A DNA stretch of 64,000 bases from Enterobacter ludwigii (GCA_023023105.1 CP083824.1:3968001-4032000), one strand, 5' to 3'. Counted from the stretch's first letter, positions 54,984-63,890 are shown. Numbers and translations: made by a program. Notes: generated from the letters alone by a model not told the origin.

Positions 54984-55205
54984 TCAGTTCAGGGTGATGC
55001 TCATCAGGCAGGTATAGGGCCCGTTACGGTCCTGGCGTCGTTCGGCGTATACCGCGAGGACTCCGGTGATATCCGGCACATCCCTACCGGTGTAATGACA
55101 GACGCTACCGTGCCACTGATATTTTCCACTGCAGTAGCGAAAGATCCGGGACTCAGGATGCTGGCGGTATATCGTCATTGCCCGGCGTTTACTGATAATT
55201 TTCAT
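54984..55205 (-). CDS. DUF987 protein (YeeT/YpjJ family)
   Basis: A 73-residue protein starting MKIISKRRAMTIYRQHP, always found between the RadC-like gene and the CbeA antitoxin gene in these islands. Function is unknown. Confidence 0.9.
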   Translation of the reverse strand: MKIISKRRAMTIYRQHPESRIFRYCSGKYQWHGSVCHYTGRDVPDITGVLAVYAERRQDRNGPYTCLMSITLN

Positions 55206-55213
55206 GTCATACC

Positions 55214-55690
55214 TCACAACAGGCCGTGTTCTGCAAACGAATAGATTTGCCTGCCGCCGACAATCAGGTGGTCAGGAACGCGGATATCCACCAGCTGAAG
55301 TGCCTGCACCAGTCGCTGCGTGAGGGCTTTGTCAGCCTGGCTGGGAGCTGTCTCGCCGGAAGGATGGTTATGCGCCAATATCACCGCAGCCGCGTTGAAG
55401 TGCAGAGCACGTTTGACCACTTCCCGGGGATGCACCTCGGTGCGGTTAATCGTGCCGGTAAAGAGCGTTTCATGGGCGATAAGCTGGTTCTGGTTGTCCA
55501 AGTACAACACCCGGAACTCTTCTCGCTCAAGTGCGGCCATATGCAGTCGCAGCCATTCACGGACAGCATGTGAGGAGGTGAAGGCCACCCCGGGCTCATG
55601 CAGGTGGCGGTCCAGAGCCCTGAGCGCCCGCTGAATGAGACGCCGGTCCTGTGGCGTCATCTCGCCGGGTAAAAAGGAAAGCTGTTTCAT
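55214..55690 (-). CDS. RadC-like JAB-domain protein (YeeS/YfjY family)
   Basis: A 158-residue JAMM/MPN+ protein with the metal signature HNHPSG...D (about residues 109-122) and the preceding RTEVHPREVVKRAL. Despite the RadC name there is no good evidence for repair; island paralogues are common. It lacks the N-terminal helix-hairpin-helix of chromosomal RadC. Confidence 0.92.
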   Translation of the reverse strand: MKQLSFLPGEMTPQDRRLIQRALRALDRHLHEPGVAFTSSHAVREWLRLHMAALEREEFRVLYLDNQNQLIAHETLFTGTINRTEVHPREVVKRALHFNAAAVILAHNHPSGETAPSQADKALTQRLVQALQLVDIRVPDHLIVGGRQIYSFAEHGLL

Positions 55691-55705
55691 CCGTTGTGCC
55701 TCCGG

Positions 55706-56164
55706 TCAGTCGATGATACGCAAAATGGCGTGAGCTTCAGGATGCCGCAGAGCATACTCCCGCAGGCGGTAATAGTGCTCTGTCATGGCATCGCATTCGG
55801 TGCGACAGGCGTGATGGCTGTATTCAATCAGGCAGACAGCGATACCTGCGGCTTCCGCGCTCATTTCCGCACCATTGCCGTTCATGCCGTTGAACAGATG
55901 CCATTTATCGTCATTGTCAGCATCAGGGGCCATAAACGCGCCGCCATTGCTGAGGGTGTAGAACGACCAGATGCCGCCGCTGTAGCCCTCGCAGAAGCGG
56001 TCCATCCAGGCGAAGATATGCGGCTCCAGGAGTAGCCACTGCGGGATAGCGCCAAAGTACTGTGACCAGAAATCGATACGCTGTTCATCGGGGACCGGCG
56101 TGACGGTCAGTTCAAATTCAGGTTGGTTCGCGGGGGCGAGGTCTTGCTGTGTCTGCGTTGTCAT
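55706..56164 (-). CDS. ArdB/KlcA-family antirestriction protein (YfjX-like)
   Basis: A 151-residue protein; the start MTTQTQQDLAPANQ fits the family better than a start seven codons earlier. Conserved FWSQYFGAIPQWLLLEP, MDRFCEGYSGGIWSFYTLSNGGAFM and the C-terminal YYRLREYALRHPEA. ArdB/KlcA proteins relieve type I restriction in vivo and help mobile DNA to establish. Confidence 0.93.
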   Translation of the reverse strand: MTTQTQQDLAPANQPEFELTVTPVPDEQRIDFWSQYFGAIPQWLLLEPHIFAWMDRFCEGYSGGIWSFYTLSNGGAFMAPDADNDDKWHLFNGMNGNGAEMSAEAAGIAVCLIEYSHHACRTECDAMTEHYYRLREYALRHPEAHAILRIID

Positions 56165-56265
56165 GGATATTTCTCCGTTAATCAAAAACGCCAGCGGCGA
56201 TGGCTGGCGAATGGGGAATAAAGGGTATTCGGGAAGGTGAAATGTCGCGGGTAAATGCTTCGGGC

Positions 56266-56505
56266 TCAGCGGGTGGAGGTGCCTGTATGGATGCCTGAGG
56301 TGCGGATATAGCGGTTAAGACCTTCACCGGCATCCGGTTCAAAGTTCCATGCCCGCCAGAGCATCCGGCCTTCAGTGTCTCGAACCACCAGGCGGAAGTG
56401 ACTGCCCTGGTCGTCTTCGAGTGTGATATTGCTGTAAGTGGTAGTGACCGCTTGCGCTTGTCTCCGGGTGAAAGGCCCCGGTGGCAGCAACACGGATTGG
56501 GACAT
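56266..56505 (-). CDS. DUF905 family small protein
   Basis: A 79-residue protein from [20 protein letters not shown], with [32 protein letters not shown] typical of the family (quoted in outline; residues 26-57). Found in this position in many CP4-type islands. No function known. The longer upstream frame is the antisense of yfjT and was rejected. Confidence 0.85.
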   Translation of the reverse strand: MSQSVLLPPGPFTRRQAQAVTTTYSNITLEDDQGSHFRLVVRDTEGRMLWRAWNFEPDAGEGLNRYIRTSGIHTGTSTR

Positions 56506-56581
56506 TTTCGGACTCCTGATAAAAGAAAACCCCGGCAGCCTGCTGGCTGTCGGGGTGGATTTGCTGGGGAAGATACTGCTA

Positions 56582-57049
56582 TCAGTCGTTACTGCAGTCT
56601 CCGAGAGTGGACAGAACTTTCTCTGCGTTCTTCCGGTCTGCCGTGAAGCTCCCTGCTTTGTGGTCATTGACGTAGACGTCGAACTGCCCGGCCTCAGAGA
56701 TATTGCTGATGAAGTCAAACCAGGCATTATCGCCGTTACGCCAGCCCAGGCTGGACGGAATAATATATTGCTGGTGATCCATCACTACGGTGATAGTGGT
56801 GTCGTCATCGTGCGAACTGACCGTCTTGTCATCGGCAAGGGTAAGAAAAACAGAATGCTGATAGAAACCATTCTGGTCCGGGTTCCCTGTGCAGTTGATG
56901 GTAAACGTCTTCCCGCTGGCTTCGGTCACACTGTATTCCGTATTGCCCTGACCGTAACCCTGCTGCCAGAACCCCGGGATCGCAGAGGCATTAAAGCTCG
57001 CGAGCAGTACACCCGCCAGCATAAATCGACTTAGTGAACGTATTGTCAT
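56582..57049 (-). CDS. yfjT: Exported protein, YfjT family
   Basis: A 155-residue periplasmic protein with a signal peptide ending NASA before [12 protein letters not shown]. Two cysteines (INCTGN and LGDCSND) may form a disulfide. Length equals YfjT of CP4-57, and the gene is in the same place after yfjS. No function known. Confidence 0.88.
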   Translation of the reverse strand: MTIRSLSRFMLAGVLLASFNASAIPGFWQQGYGQGNTEYSVTEASGKTFTINCTGNPDQNGFYQHSVFLTLADDKTVSSHDDDTTITVVMDHQQYIIPSSLGWRNGDNAWFDFISNISEAGQFDVYVNDHKAGSFTADRKNAEKVLSTLGDCSND

Positions 57050-57072
57050 TTCTCTCTCCTTTATCGTTATTT

Positions 57073-57516
57073 TTATTCCTGGTTCTCAGGGTTTGAGGGT
57101 ATCAGCAGTCGACCCATCAGTTTGCCGTCATGGGCGTACTCAAAGTATCTTTCTTTGGTATACGGGTCCGTCACCTCCTGGTATTCCAGTTTGATGTTAT
57201 CGGCAATACACAGCGCATTCATCAGTGGCTGGACGGTTTTTTCCTGCATATCCACGAGGTAGTAGTAACTGCCACCCTCGCAGCCATCGGGCGACTGGTG
57301 GGTACGTAAAACCTGCAAGGTGGGACCGGATAAGTAGTCAACCTGTGACCATTCTTCGCTGACATCATCCTGGTGGCTGACCACATCACTGAAACGCGGT
57401 GGGGTGAGATCCTTAAATTTGCTGATGGCCTTCAGGTCATCACTTCTGTTATCGCATGCGCTGAGAAACAGCGTGATGGCAACCAGCACCAGCAGAGACA
57501 GTGTTTTACGTTTCAT
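57073..57516 (-). CDS. yfjS: Lipoprotein, YfjS family
   Basis: A 147-residue lipoprotein from MKRKTLSLLVLV, with lipobox LSAC at the end of the hydrophobic core. The start ATG overlaps the ypjK stop by one base (TAATG), so the two are coupled. Length equals CP4-57 YfjS. The mature domain has a CEGGSYYYLVDM motif. No function known. Confidence 0.9.
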   Translation of the reverse strand: MKRKTLSLLVLVAITLFLSACDNRSDDLKAISKFKDLTPPRFSDVVSHQDDVSEEWSQVDYLSGPTLQVLRTHQSPDGCEGGSYYYLVDMQEKTVQPLMNALCIADNIKLEYQEVTDPYTKERYFEYAHDGKLMGRLLIPSNPENQE

Positions 57517-57752
57517 TATTTTTTTCCTGAAATCAGACGAACCACTTTGGCAAAGACATAAATGCCCACGAAAATACCCACCGGCACGCCGACGAACGGT
57601 GTCAGTGCGACACTGGCCGCACCGGCTGCCCCTCCGCCCGTCAGCAGTGCGGCAACGGTGGCAAGGGTCAGGGCCGTGAGGCTGTCGGACACCCCGGTTT
57701 TGTTCAGAATGATGACGATGACAACAATGGCGATAATGGCAATAAATGGCAT
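57516..57752 (-). CDS. ypjK: Small membrane protein, YpjK family
   Basis: A 78-residue protein with two hydrophobic segments (residues 2-17 and 25-70, glycine/alanine rich, perhaps a hairpin) and a short basic end (LISGKK). Lies between the WYL regulator and the lipoprotein, both closely spaced. Confidence 0.85.
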   Translation of the reverse strand: MPFIAIIAIVVIVIILNKTGVSDSLTALTLATVAALLTGGGAAGAASVALTPFVGVPVGIFVGIYVFAKVVRLISGKK

Positions 57753-57788
57753 AGGCTCTCCCTGCGGATGAGTTGAGATAGACCTGCA

Positions 57789-58490
57789 CTATTCCGGTGG
57801 GCTGTCGGCCGGAACAAACGCAAGCAGCGACTGCTGGATAAAGCGAAAATGGGGTAAGGCCTGAATAAACACCGGGTCTTCAACCAGACTGCACAGACTG
57901 TCGTTGCGGCGAAAAGACTCCTGCAGGGGTTGAACCAGATGGATTTCATCCAGGGTGAATACGGCGATATGTCCGTCGTGCTCTGCCACCAGATACCAGG
58001 CCTGCTGGTGGATAAGTAACCGGCAGGGTGCCAGCCGCTCACAGCGCTGCCCCTCGGCAATCAGCGTCACCCGCCTGCGCCCGGTAATGGCCTGAATCAG
58101 TCGCCAGAAAGACAATGCGCCTGATAGCGAAGGAGCCGGACTGGCGGGTGCGATTACGCAGGGAGACTCATCGCACATCAGCAGTGCGTTTACCAGACGA
58201 CGGTTAAAGCCAGGGAAAAGACCGGCCATCCCGCTGCGGTGGGCAAAGATAAGCACGTCGGGCACCATCTGCGTCTCACTGCCCGCAGTACGTAAGCGGC
58301 AATATCCGGACTGATACTCCAGGTCCAGATACATCAGCCGCTCACGAAAATCACGCCGCAGCGTGCGCACCGACACACCAAACTCAGCGGCCAGCTTACG
58401 CACACTCAGCGTTTCCCCTGCCACCAGACGGCTGATTATCAGTGACAGCCTGACAGCCAGCCGGTCATGGCGGCGTTCTGCCTGTGTCAT
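57789..58490 (-). CDS. yfjR: HTH-WYL transcriptional regulator, YfjR family
   Basis: A 233-residue regulator. Winged helix near residues 28-50 ([19 protein letters not shown]) and a C-terminal WYL-type ligand-sensing domain ([20 protein letters not shown] with the W-Y-L triad). WYL proteins often repress defence or mobile-element genes in response to nucleic acid ligands. Likely controls the downstream ypjK-yfjS-yfjT block. Confidence 0.9.
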   Translation of the reverse strand: MTQAERRHDRLAVRLSLIISRLVAGETLSVRKLAAEFGVSVRTLRRDFRERLMYLDLEYQSGYCRLRTAGSETQMVPDVLIFAHRSGMAGLFPGFNRRLVNALLMCDESPCVIAPASPAPSLSGALSFWRLIQAITGRRRVTLIAEGQRCERLAPCRLLIHQQAWYLVAEHDGHIAVFTLDEIHLVQPLQESFRRNDSLCSLVEDPVFIQALPHFRFIQQSLLAFVPADSPPE

Positions 58491-58706
58491 GAGACGTTCT
58501 CCGTGAAAGTTAACTGACTGAAAATGATGTGATTACTTTAAAGAGGGGGTCGGACAGGGTATGGACATCACAGAAACTATTTTTCATTTCTGCAAAAGCC
58601 AGAGGCAGCGGGGGTTACAGGCCATTCCTCAGTGAGTGAGGACCGCCAGCACGGTGCGATGCGGACAGGTGGTGTCCGATATTAACAAAGCGGCAACATT
58701 AAACGG

Positions 58707-59528
58707 TCACTGCAGTTGCGTGAGCATCGCTTCCGCCATCACCCACAGTGCCCGGTTAAGTTTCACGTCCCCGTCGATACCGCGAACGGCACGGGTATGT
58801 GACCGTCCTCCTTTGGCATTACGGCCACTGAGCCCACCCTTAATCAGGTTCTCCTGAATTCGCTGGTACGTGGTCCACAGGTCGCTACTCTCATCCTGCC
58901 AGCGGCGCGGGGAGAGGATCTGCGACTCAGTCACCGGCTGGTGGTCCTCACCAAAGCGGTACGTCAGCGCGGCTTTTGCCAGTGCCTGCTGCGCAGGTGG
59001 TGGCAACAGCAACGACTGCATCGCATCCCGCTTCTCCTCCACACGGTCAAAAATGCCCAGCACTTCATAGGCCCCCTCAATCACCTGACTCACTACATCG
59101 CCTTTGTGCGGCACACGCACCTCGCCAAATGACTCACCGCAGACGAGCCCGTTCTGACAAACCGCACGAAATAAACCCGGCAACATCTGGTACGAACTGG
59201 TGCCATCATGGGAGTTGAGCAGGATAATTTCTGGTACCTGTTTACCGGTAATCTGCCCCTCCCGACGAAGGCGTAGCATGTGTTTTGTGTGCTCGCGTCG
59301 ACCCAGGTCGCGTACCCGGGTCTGACAGGCAAAGAACGGCTGGAAGCCTTCGCGCTGCAGGCTGTCCAGCAGGGATATGGTGGGTATATAGGTATAACGC
59401 TCACTACGGGATGCGTGTTTGTCCTCACTGAATACACTGGGCACCACGCGAAACAGCTCTTCGCGGGTTAACGGGCGGTCGCGACGAATAAGGTTTGCTG
59501 CGCCAAAGCGCGAAGCCAGACGGGTCAT
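58707..59528 (-). CDS. yfjQ: DUF932 protein, YfjQ/YafZ family
   Basis: A 273-residue protein starting MTRLASRFGAANLI, equal to YfjQ length; an in-frame ATG five codons earlier is less likely. Conserved FFACQTRVRDLGRREHTKHMLRLR, ILLNSHDGTSSYQM and CQNGLVCGESFGEVRVPH (each in part). DUF932 genes are frequent on plasmids, phages and islands; the function is unknown, though a role at single-stranded DNA has been proposed. Confidence 0.92.
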   Translation of the reverse strand: MTRLASRFGAANLIRRDRPLTREELFRVVPSVFSEDKHASRSERYTYIPTISLLDSLQREGFQPFFACQTRVRDLGRREHTKHMLRLRREGQITGKQVPEIILLNSHDGTSSYQMLPGLFRAVCQNGLVCGESFGEVRVPHKGDVVSQVIEGAYEVLGIFDRVEEKRDAMQSLLLPPPAQQALAKAALTYRFGEDHQPVTESQILSPRRWQDESSDLWTTYQRIQENLIKGGLSGRNAKGGRSHTRAVRGIDGDVKLNRALWVMAEAMLTQLQ

Positions 59529-59619
59529 AAGCAGACTCCTCATAACGGGAAAACAAATAAAAGGGATCCCCGTCGCATCGGCGACAGGGTCAGGGAAATA
59601 ACAGGAATGGGTTAAATAT

Positions 59620-60483
59620 TCAGAAGAAGAAATCCCAGACGGCGCGGGCCACTGACACCACGGTGGTGCGCACGGCCTGAATGACGGCCCGCACCGGGGC
59701 GGGTATCAGGGGAAAGGCACTGATGCTATCGAGTACAGCACCGACGGTTTCACCAAAGTCGCTACGAGCCTGCTCCCGGACTACCGTCGTGCGAAAGGAA
59801 GACTGGAGTTGCGACACTACCGGGCTGGTGGCCTCACGTGGCAGGCACTTAATCATTCGTTCGGCCACCACCCGTAGCCCCCATTGTAGACGGACCGACA
59901 CAGCACACACCGGATGTACGGGCTGGAACAGCTCATGCAGCAGACAGATTTTGCGGCTGATATTCTGCTTCTGCGCCGTGGACAATAGTCCCTCACCGCT
60001 GGTGGGTTCGGCCTTATCCGACTGGCTGATCACAAACAGTACTTTATGCCGGTATGCCTCCCCAATTACCTGATGATAAAAGTGCTCATCCACTGCCAGT
60101 GCGCGGTCATCGGCTTTAATGAGCCACAGCACCAGGTCGAGGCGAGGAAGCTGTTCGCGGTACAGCGCAGCATACTCGGTATCGCGAGCGCCACTTTCAC
60201 CCACACCGGGCAGGTCCACCAGCGTCATAAACCGCTCACCAACCTGCAGCCGAAAGCGCAGTGGCTCACGGGTACAGGCAGCAACATCGCTGACTGGCGA
60301 TACCTCACTGGCAAACAGGACATTACACAGGCTGGATTTCCCGGCTCCGGATTTACCCATAATGCCGATCACTGGCTCGTAGCGGGTTAACTGATTTATC
60401 TGCTGCAATATACGTTCAGATACCCATTGTGGCAGACCATCAAGCGACTGCTGAAACGGCTTCAAACCTTCAGAATTGTTCAT
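59620..60483 (-). CDS. yfjP: Era/Septin-like GTPase, YfjP/YeeP family
   Basis: A 287-residue GTPase with G1 GKSGAGKS (43-50), G3 DLPG (90-93) and G4-like SQSDK (near 147), then a C-terminal hydrophobic/helical tail ending AVWDFFF that may touch the membrane. First gene of the conserved yfjP-to-ypjF block. Its role is unknown. Confidence 0.92.
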   Translation of the reverse strand: MNNSEGLKPFQQSLDGLPQWVSERILQQINQLTRYEPVIGIMGKSGAGKSSLCNVLFASEVSPVSDVAACTREPLRFRLQVGERFMTLVDLPGVGESGARDTEYAALYREQLPRLDLVLWLIKADDRALAVDEHFYHQVIGEAYRHKVLFVISQSDKAEPTSGEGLLSTAQKQNISRKICLLHELFQPVHPVCAVSVRLQWGLRVVAERMIKCLPREATSPVVSQLQSSFRTTVVREQARSDFGETVGAVLDSISAFPLIPAPVRAVIQAVRTTVVSVARAVWDFFF

Positions 60484-60764
60484 TACTACTCCTCTGAAAA
60501 ATAATACAAAAACGGCAGAATCGTGAGATTCCGCCGTTAGTCGGGTATGTTCAGAAGAATGATATATGTCTGAAAATAATTTGAATTAAGGTAAGCGTTA
60601 AACAGCTGCCGCCTGTGATCCCGGCCCCTAAGTCGTTAGGTTATTCTGCCCCCCTCATCCTCAAGCCCGATCAGTGGATAAGGGCAAATTGTCCGAGGGG
60701 CGATAGGGCATTGGGCAGTAAGGTTTTATAGTTGTTAGGCATTAATCTAACGTTATAGAAACAT
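60484..60764. other. Orphan leader between IS1 and yfjP
   Basis: 281 bases with no credible gene. On the minus strand: a short frame of 23 codons (60671-60742, no ribosome site), then a G/C-rich stretch, then a terminator (60510-60538). It is bordered by the IS1 end, so some of it may be the remains of a deleted upstream region. Confidence 0.6.
60510..60538 (-). terminator. Minus-strand terminator upstream of yfjP
   Basis: Minus strand: AACGGCGGAATC, TCAC, GATTCTGCCGTT, then TTTGTATTATTTTT. One A-C mismatch in a 12-bp stem. It lies 27 bases before the yfjP start, so it ends an upstream transcript or acts as an attenuator. Confidence 0.75.
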
Positions 60765-60779
60765 GGTAATGACTCCAAC

Positions 60780-61283
60780 TTACTGATAGTGTTTTATGTT
60801 CAGATAATGCCCGATGACCTTGTCATGCAGCTCCACCGATTTTGAGAACGACAGTGACTTCCGTCCCAGCCTTGCCAGATGTTGTCTCAGATTCAGGTTA
60901 TGTCGCTCAATGCGCTGAGTGTAACGCTTGCTGATAACGTGCAGCTTTCCCTTCAGGCGTGATTCATACAGCGGCCAGCCATCCGTCATCCATACCACGA
61001 CCTCAAAGGCCGACAGCAGGCTCAGAAGACGCTCCAGTGTGGCCAGAGTGCGTTCACCGAAGACGTGCGCCACAACCGTCCTCCGTATCCTGTCATACGC
61101 GTAAAACAGCCAGCGCTGACGTGATTTAGCACCGACGTAGCCCCACTGTTCGTCCATTTCAGCGCAGACAATCACATCACTGCCCGGTTGTATGCGCGAG
61201 GTTACCGACTGCGGCCTGAGTTTTTTAAGTGACGTAAAACCGTGTTGAGGCCAACGCCCATAATGCGTGCACTGGCGCGACAT
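60780..61283 (-). CDS. insB: IS1 transposase InsB frame (InsAB')
   Basis: Catalytic part of IS1 transposase, with the DDE-type residues in [21 protein letters not shown] and the late [18 protein letters not shown] motif (in part). The active transposase is made by a -1 frameshift from insA at AAAAAAC (61220-61226, minus strand). The frame is complete. Confidence 0.95.
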   Translation of the reverse strand: MSRQCTHYGRWPQHGFTSLKKLRPQSVTSRIQPGSDVIVCAEMDEQWGYVGAKSRQRWLFYAYDRIRRTVVAHVFGERTLATLERLLSLLSAFEVVVWMTDGWPLYESRLKGKLHVISKRYTQRIERHNLNLRQHLARLGRKSLSFSKSVELHDKVIGHYLNIKHYQ

Positions 61284-61477
61284 CCGACGCCATTCATGGC
61301 CATATCAATGATTTTCTGGTGCGTACCGGGCTGAGAGGCGGTGTAAGTGAACTGTAGTTGCCATGTTTTACGGCAATGAGAGCAGAGATAGCGCTGATGT
61401 CCGGCAGTGCTTTTGCCGTTACGCACCACGCCTTCAGTAGCGGAGCAGGAAGGACATCTGATGGAAATGGAAGCCAC
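61202..61477 (-). CDS. insA: IS1 InsA
   Basis: A 91-residue DNA-binding repressor with zinc-finger cysteines ([17 protein letters not shown]) and helix-turn-helix ([22 protein letters not shown], in part). Binds the IS1 ends and inhibits transposition unless frameshifted into InsAB'. Confidence 0.95.
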   Translation of the reverse strand: MASISIRCPSCSATEGVVRNGKSTAGHQRYLCSHCRKTWQLQFTYTASQPGTHQKIIDMAMNGVGCRASARIMGVGLNTVLRHLKNSGRSR

Positions 61478-61533
61478 GCAAGCACCTTAAAATCACCATC
61501 ATACACTAAATCAGTAAGTTGGCAGCATTACCT

Positions 61534-61653
61534 GAATTTCCAGTGGAGCATGAGGTATTTTCCCCACTAAGAACAGCACTTGAAAAGTTACTGAAATCGA
61601 CTGAAATTCTGGATGCTATCTTTTCGTCCGATATGCACACCCCAAGCAGCTAA
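61534..61653 (+). pseudogene. 39-codon C-terminal remnant cut by IS1
   Basis: Open plus-strand frame from the IS1 edge: EFPVEHEVFSPLRTALEKLL and on to HTPSS with a stop at 61651-61653. It has no start of its own, runs straight into IS1, and is opposite in direction to the island genes. It looks like the tail of a lost cargo gene. The family is not recognised. Confidence 0.55.
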
Positions 61654-61671
61654 TAATTTTAACTGAAGAAT

Positions 61672-61698
61672 ATTGGCCTTTCCATCCATAAGAAAGGC
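61672..61698. terminator. Hairpin between remnant and yfjJ
   Basis: TGGCCTTTC, CATCCATAA, GAAAGGCCA: perfect 9-bp stem between convergent frames. The T run is weak on both strands. Confidence 0.55.
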
Positions 61699-61717
61699 CA
61701 TTGCTGTAAAAAATAAA

Positions 61718-62344
61718 TTACCCGCGACTGCAACCGAAATTACGGTCTCCATCACCGACTATTTTAGTCCTTACTTTGGTCATGTAATCCACCCTGTTCA
61801 TCAAATCGTTGTAAGTTTGCTCGAAGTTGTTCCTTTTACGATTGAGAAGGTATTTGCCATTTGACGGGTAATTAACTAACTTCCCAGAGTCATCAAGCGG
61901 GATGCCAAGTGCACTGTACCAAGCTGTTGTTATCATTGTTCTTAGAGTGTTACGGTTTAAATCGTAATCACCTACATGATAATAAGCATCCTGATTGAAG
62001 CACAGTATTAAATGATAATGCCGCTTTCCATTTTTGGTATATTCTCTAACCCATGCGTAACGTAAGGTAGAATGTCGACTCTCAGGCCAGTCTTTTCGTT
62101 GAGTTTTAATATGCTTATCGTGTTCAAGCTTTGCTTTTAACGCACTAGTAAAGCGAGATATAGCACCAGAGTCAACCCTGGGTTGAAAGAATGGGTTATC
62201 CATATTTTCTGTATCAATTGGGTCATGCAGATCAACACGTAGAATCATTGAATTAGGATGTTCATTGAGAGAGTCATCAATAACCTGTTTGATTCTATCC
62301 CGATATAGGGATACGTGTGATCCGTATTCACTATCGTATGTCAT
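61718..62344 (-). CDS. yfjJ: YfjJ/YagK-family protein (inovirus Gp2-like)
   Basis: A 208-residue protein, same length as CP4-57 YfjJ. It contains a HUH-like motif RHYHLILCF (His109 and His111), a preceding ILRVDLH strand and a tyrosine-bearing helix, the layout of rolling-circle replication initiators. It may act in island replication or mobilisation. Visibly more A/T-rich than the genes beyond IS1. Confidence 0.85.
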   Translation of the reverse strand: MTYDSEYGSHVSLYRDRIKQVIDDSLNEHPNSMILRVDLHDPIDTENMDNPFFQPRVDSGAISRFTSALKAKLEHDKHIKTQRKDWPESRHSTLRYAWVREYTKNGKRHYHLILCFNQDAYYHVGDYDLNRNTLRTMITTAWYSALGIPLDDSGKLVNYPSNGKYLLNRKRNNFEQTYNDLMNRVDYMTKVRTKIVGDGDRNFGCSRG

Positions 62345-62468
62345 ATAGCATCCAGTTTTATGATATTGAAGTAAGTGATGAATCTAATATATATTACCTA
62401 TCATGATAATAAACCCTTAACTGAGGTGGGCTCATGGTTCATTTTTACTCCTGAATTAAAACATTTAC

Positions 62469-63890
62469 TTAGAATGAAGTTGCGGGGTTCAAACCAGCGA
62501 TAGCTATTAATGTAGTTTTCCCCCTCTTCCCTACAAGGATTTTATTTTGAGAGAACAAAGCACTCAGCAATTCATTTGCTTTACTACGACTCCTGAATTT
62601 ATTAGGTCCATATTGGAGGATGGTATTTTTAGTAATGTAAGGTACTACAAGGCGATTACAATGGTTTTTTATCCACCAATAAAGCTCATCCGCCTCCGAG
62701 ATTGCCAGAGTAAATTCTTGAGGCTTAGAAAATAAGTGGATGTACTCATTTAGATACCAGGTCGATATCCTCACAGCATCTTCGACTGCAGAAAGAGGTA
62801 TATCTCCATCATTGCCATTAAAAAAATGCAGAAGAGCGGCCACTCTTGCCGTATTTTCTGCGACCTTAGATGCATAGTCTTTAAAGTCTGTTAAGGTGCC
62901 AAGTAAGCCCATATCTGACTCCACCTTGTTATAAAATTCTATCCAGCGATTTTCCGCTTCTACCAAGAAGCGCAGACAAAGACGTTCATTTTGATTATCT
63001 CTAGCAATATTTTCGTTAACTATCTCCATCAGTCGCTGATGGAATATCGGCAAATGTTCACTTGAAATAACTGGGCTGGAGATTATTCTGGAACCTTGCT
63101 TTGAATCAGGCTGACATATCAAGCACCGTGCGAAGAATCCGATACCTTTAGCTGCATCACCTTTACGTTGCAGATAACCTTTAAATATATCAGGCTGAAC
63201 CATCAAACCTAACGTCAGTCTGGCATTTTTGATTAATTTCTCTGGTTCGCTTTTCCTATCCATGGAAAAAGTTGCACCATCCCACATTTTGTTGATAAAA
63301 GGGAGTTCGTTCAGCGTATAACCATTAAAAATGGTACCAGCCTCATCAGACATAATACCGATAGAACGCCAGTAGCCACAGAGGTAATCCTTAATAGCCG
63401 CAGGTGTAGCGTCGTTAAATATCTGCTTGAACCTCACTGGTGCTCTAAGATGCGACTCCAGAAACTCTTTCAGACGTTCATTCGTTGCCGAGTGATCTTT
63501 ATTCTTGCGAATATCTGACTTCAGTTTTGACATCAGGGCTTTCTTTTCAATGTTAAAAACCGTTTCTTCATTCCTCCAGACAACCAAGTCATGGTTATAT
63601 TTTTCAAACCATTCTTCTTCCAGTTGATACAATGGCTTCATCAGTAGTTTGTCCACAGTACTTTTGCGTTCACCAGATTCCGCCAGCGTCAGTAAGAAAA
63701 GTGATACCGGACTGCGCAAATTATTCAGTCGGCACACATCAATACGGTTCTGGCATGCAAGCGAAATAACTCCCAGTACCGATGCGGCAATCAAAGCCTG
63801 AGGAGCCTGCGTGTGCTGTTCCACTTCATAAACCGCATTTCTGATAATCTGAGGAAACGAATCAATAGGAAAAGGACGAGCGTTAAACAT
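62469..63890 (-). CDS. yfjI: DUF3987 protein, YfjI family
   Basis: A 473-residue protein from MFNARPFPIDSFPQII. A P-loop-like LAESGERKST (69-78) and the MSDEAGTIFNGY box match the DUF3987 ATPase/primase-associated class. YfjI in CP4-57 also precedes yfjJ. Probably part of the island's replication functions. A/T-rich; the upstream region (63891-64000) holds its promoter but no gene. Confidence 0.88.
   Translation of the reverse strand: MFNARPFPIDSFPQIIRNAVYEVEQHTQAPQALIAASVLGVISLACQNRIDVCRLNNLRSPVSLFLLTLAESGERKSTVDKLLMKPLYQLEEEWFEKYNHDLVVWRNEETVFNIEKKALMSKLKSDIRKNKDHSATNERLKEFLESHLRAPVRFKQIFNDATPAAIKDYLCGYWRSIGIMSDEAGTIFNGYTLNELPFINKMWDGATFSMDRKSEPEKLIKNARLTLGLMVQPDIFKGYLQRKGDAAKGIGFFARCLICQPDSKQGSRIISSPVISSEHLPIFHQRLMEIVNENIARDNQNERLCLRFLVEAENRWIEFYNKVESDMGLLGTLTDFKDYASKVAENTARVAALLHFFNGNDGDIPLSAVEDAVRISTWYLNEYIHLFSKPQEFTLAISEADELYWWIKNHCNRLVVPYITKNTILQYGPNKFRSRSKANELLSALFSQNKILVGKRGKTTLIAIAGLNPATSF

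Larger units (their letters stand above)
60765..61532 (-). mobile_element. IS1 element, complete 768 bp
   Basis: Ends read GGTAATGACTCCAACTTACT at 60765 and, on the other strand, GGTAATGCTGCCAACTTACT at 61532, the IS1 terminal repeats, spanning exactly 768 bases. InsA and InsB frames are intact. The nine bases before (TAGAAACAT) and after (TGAATTTCC) differ, so there is no target duplication. Confidence 0.97.

Noticed and set aside
60671-60742. A 23-codon minus-strand frame before yfjP
   Set aside because: No ribosome site; listed only as part of the leader region.
60756-61541. A possible 9-bp target duplication around IS1
   Set aside because: The two flanks (TAGAAACAT and TGAATTTCC) do not match, even when shifted by one or two bases.
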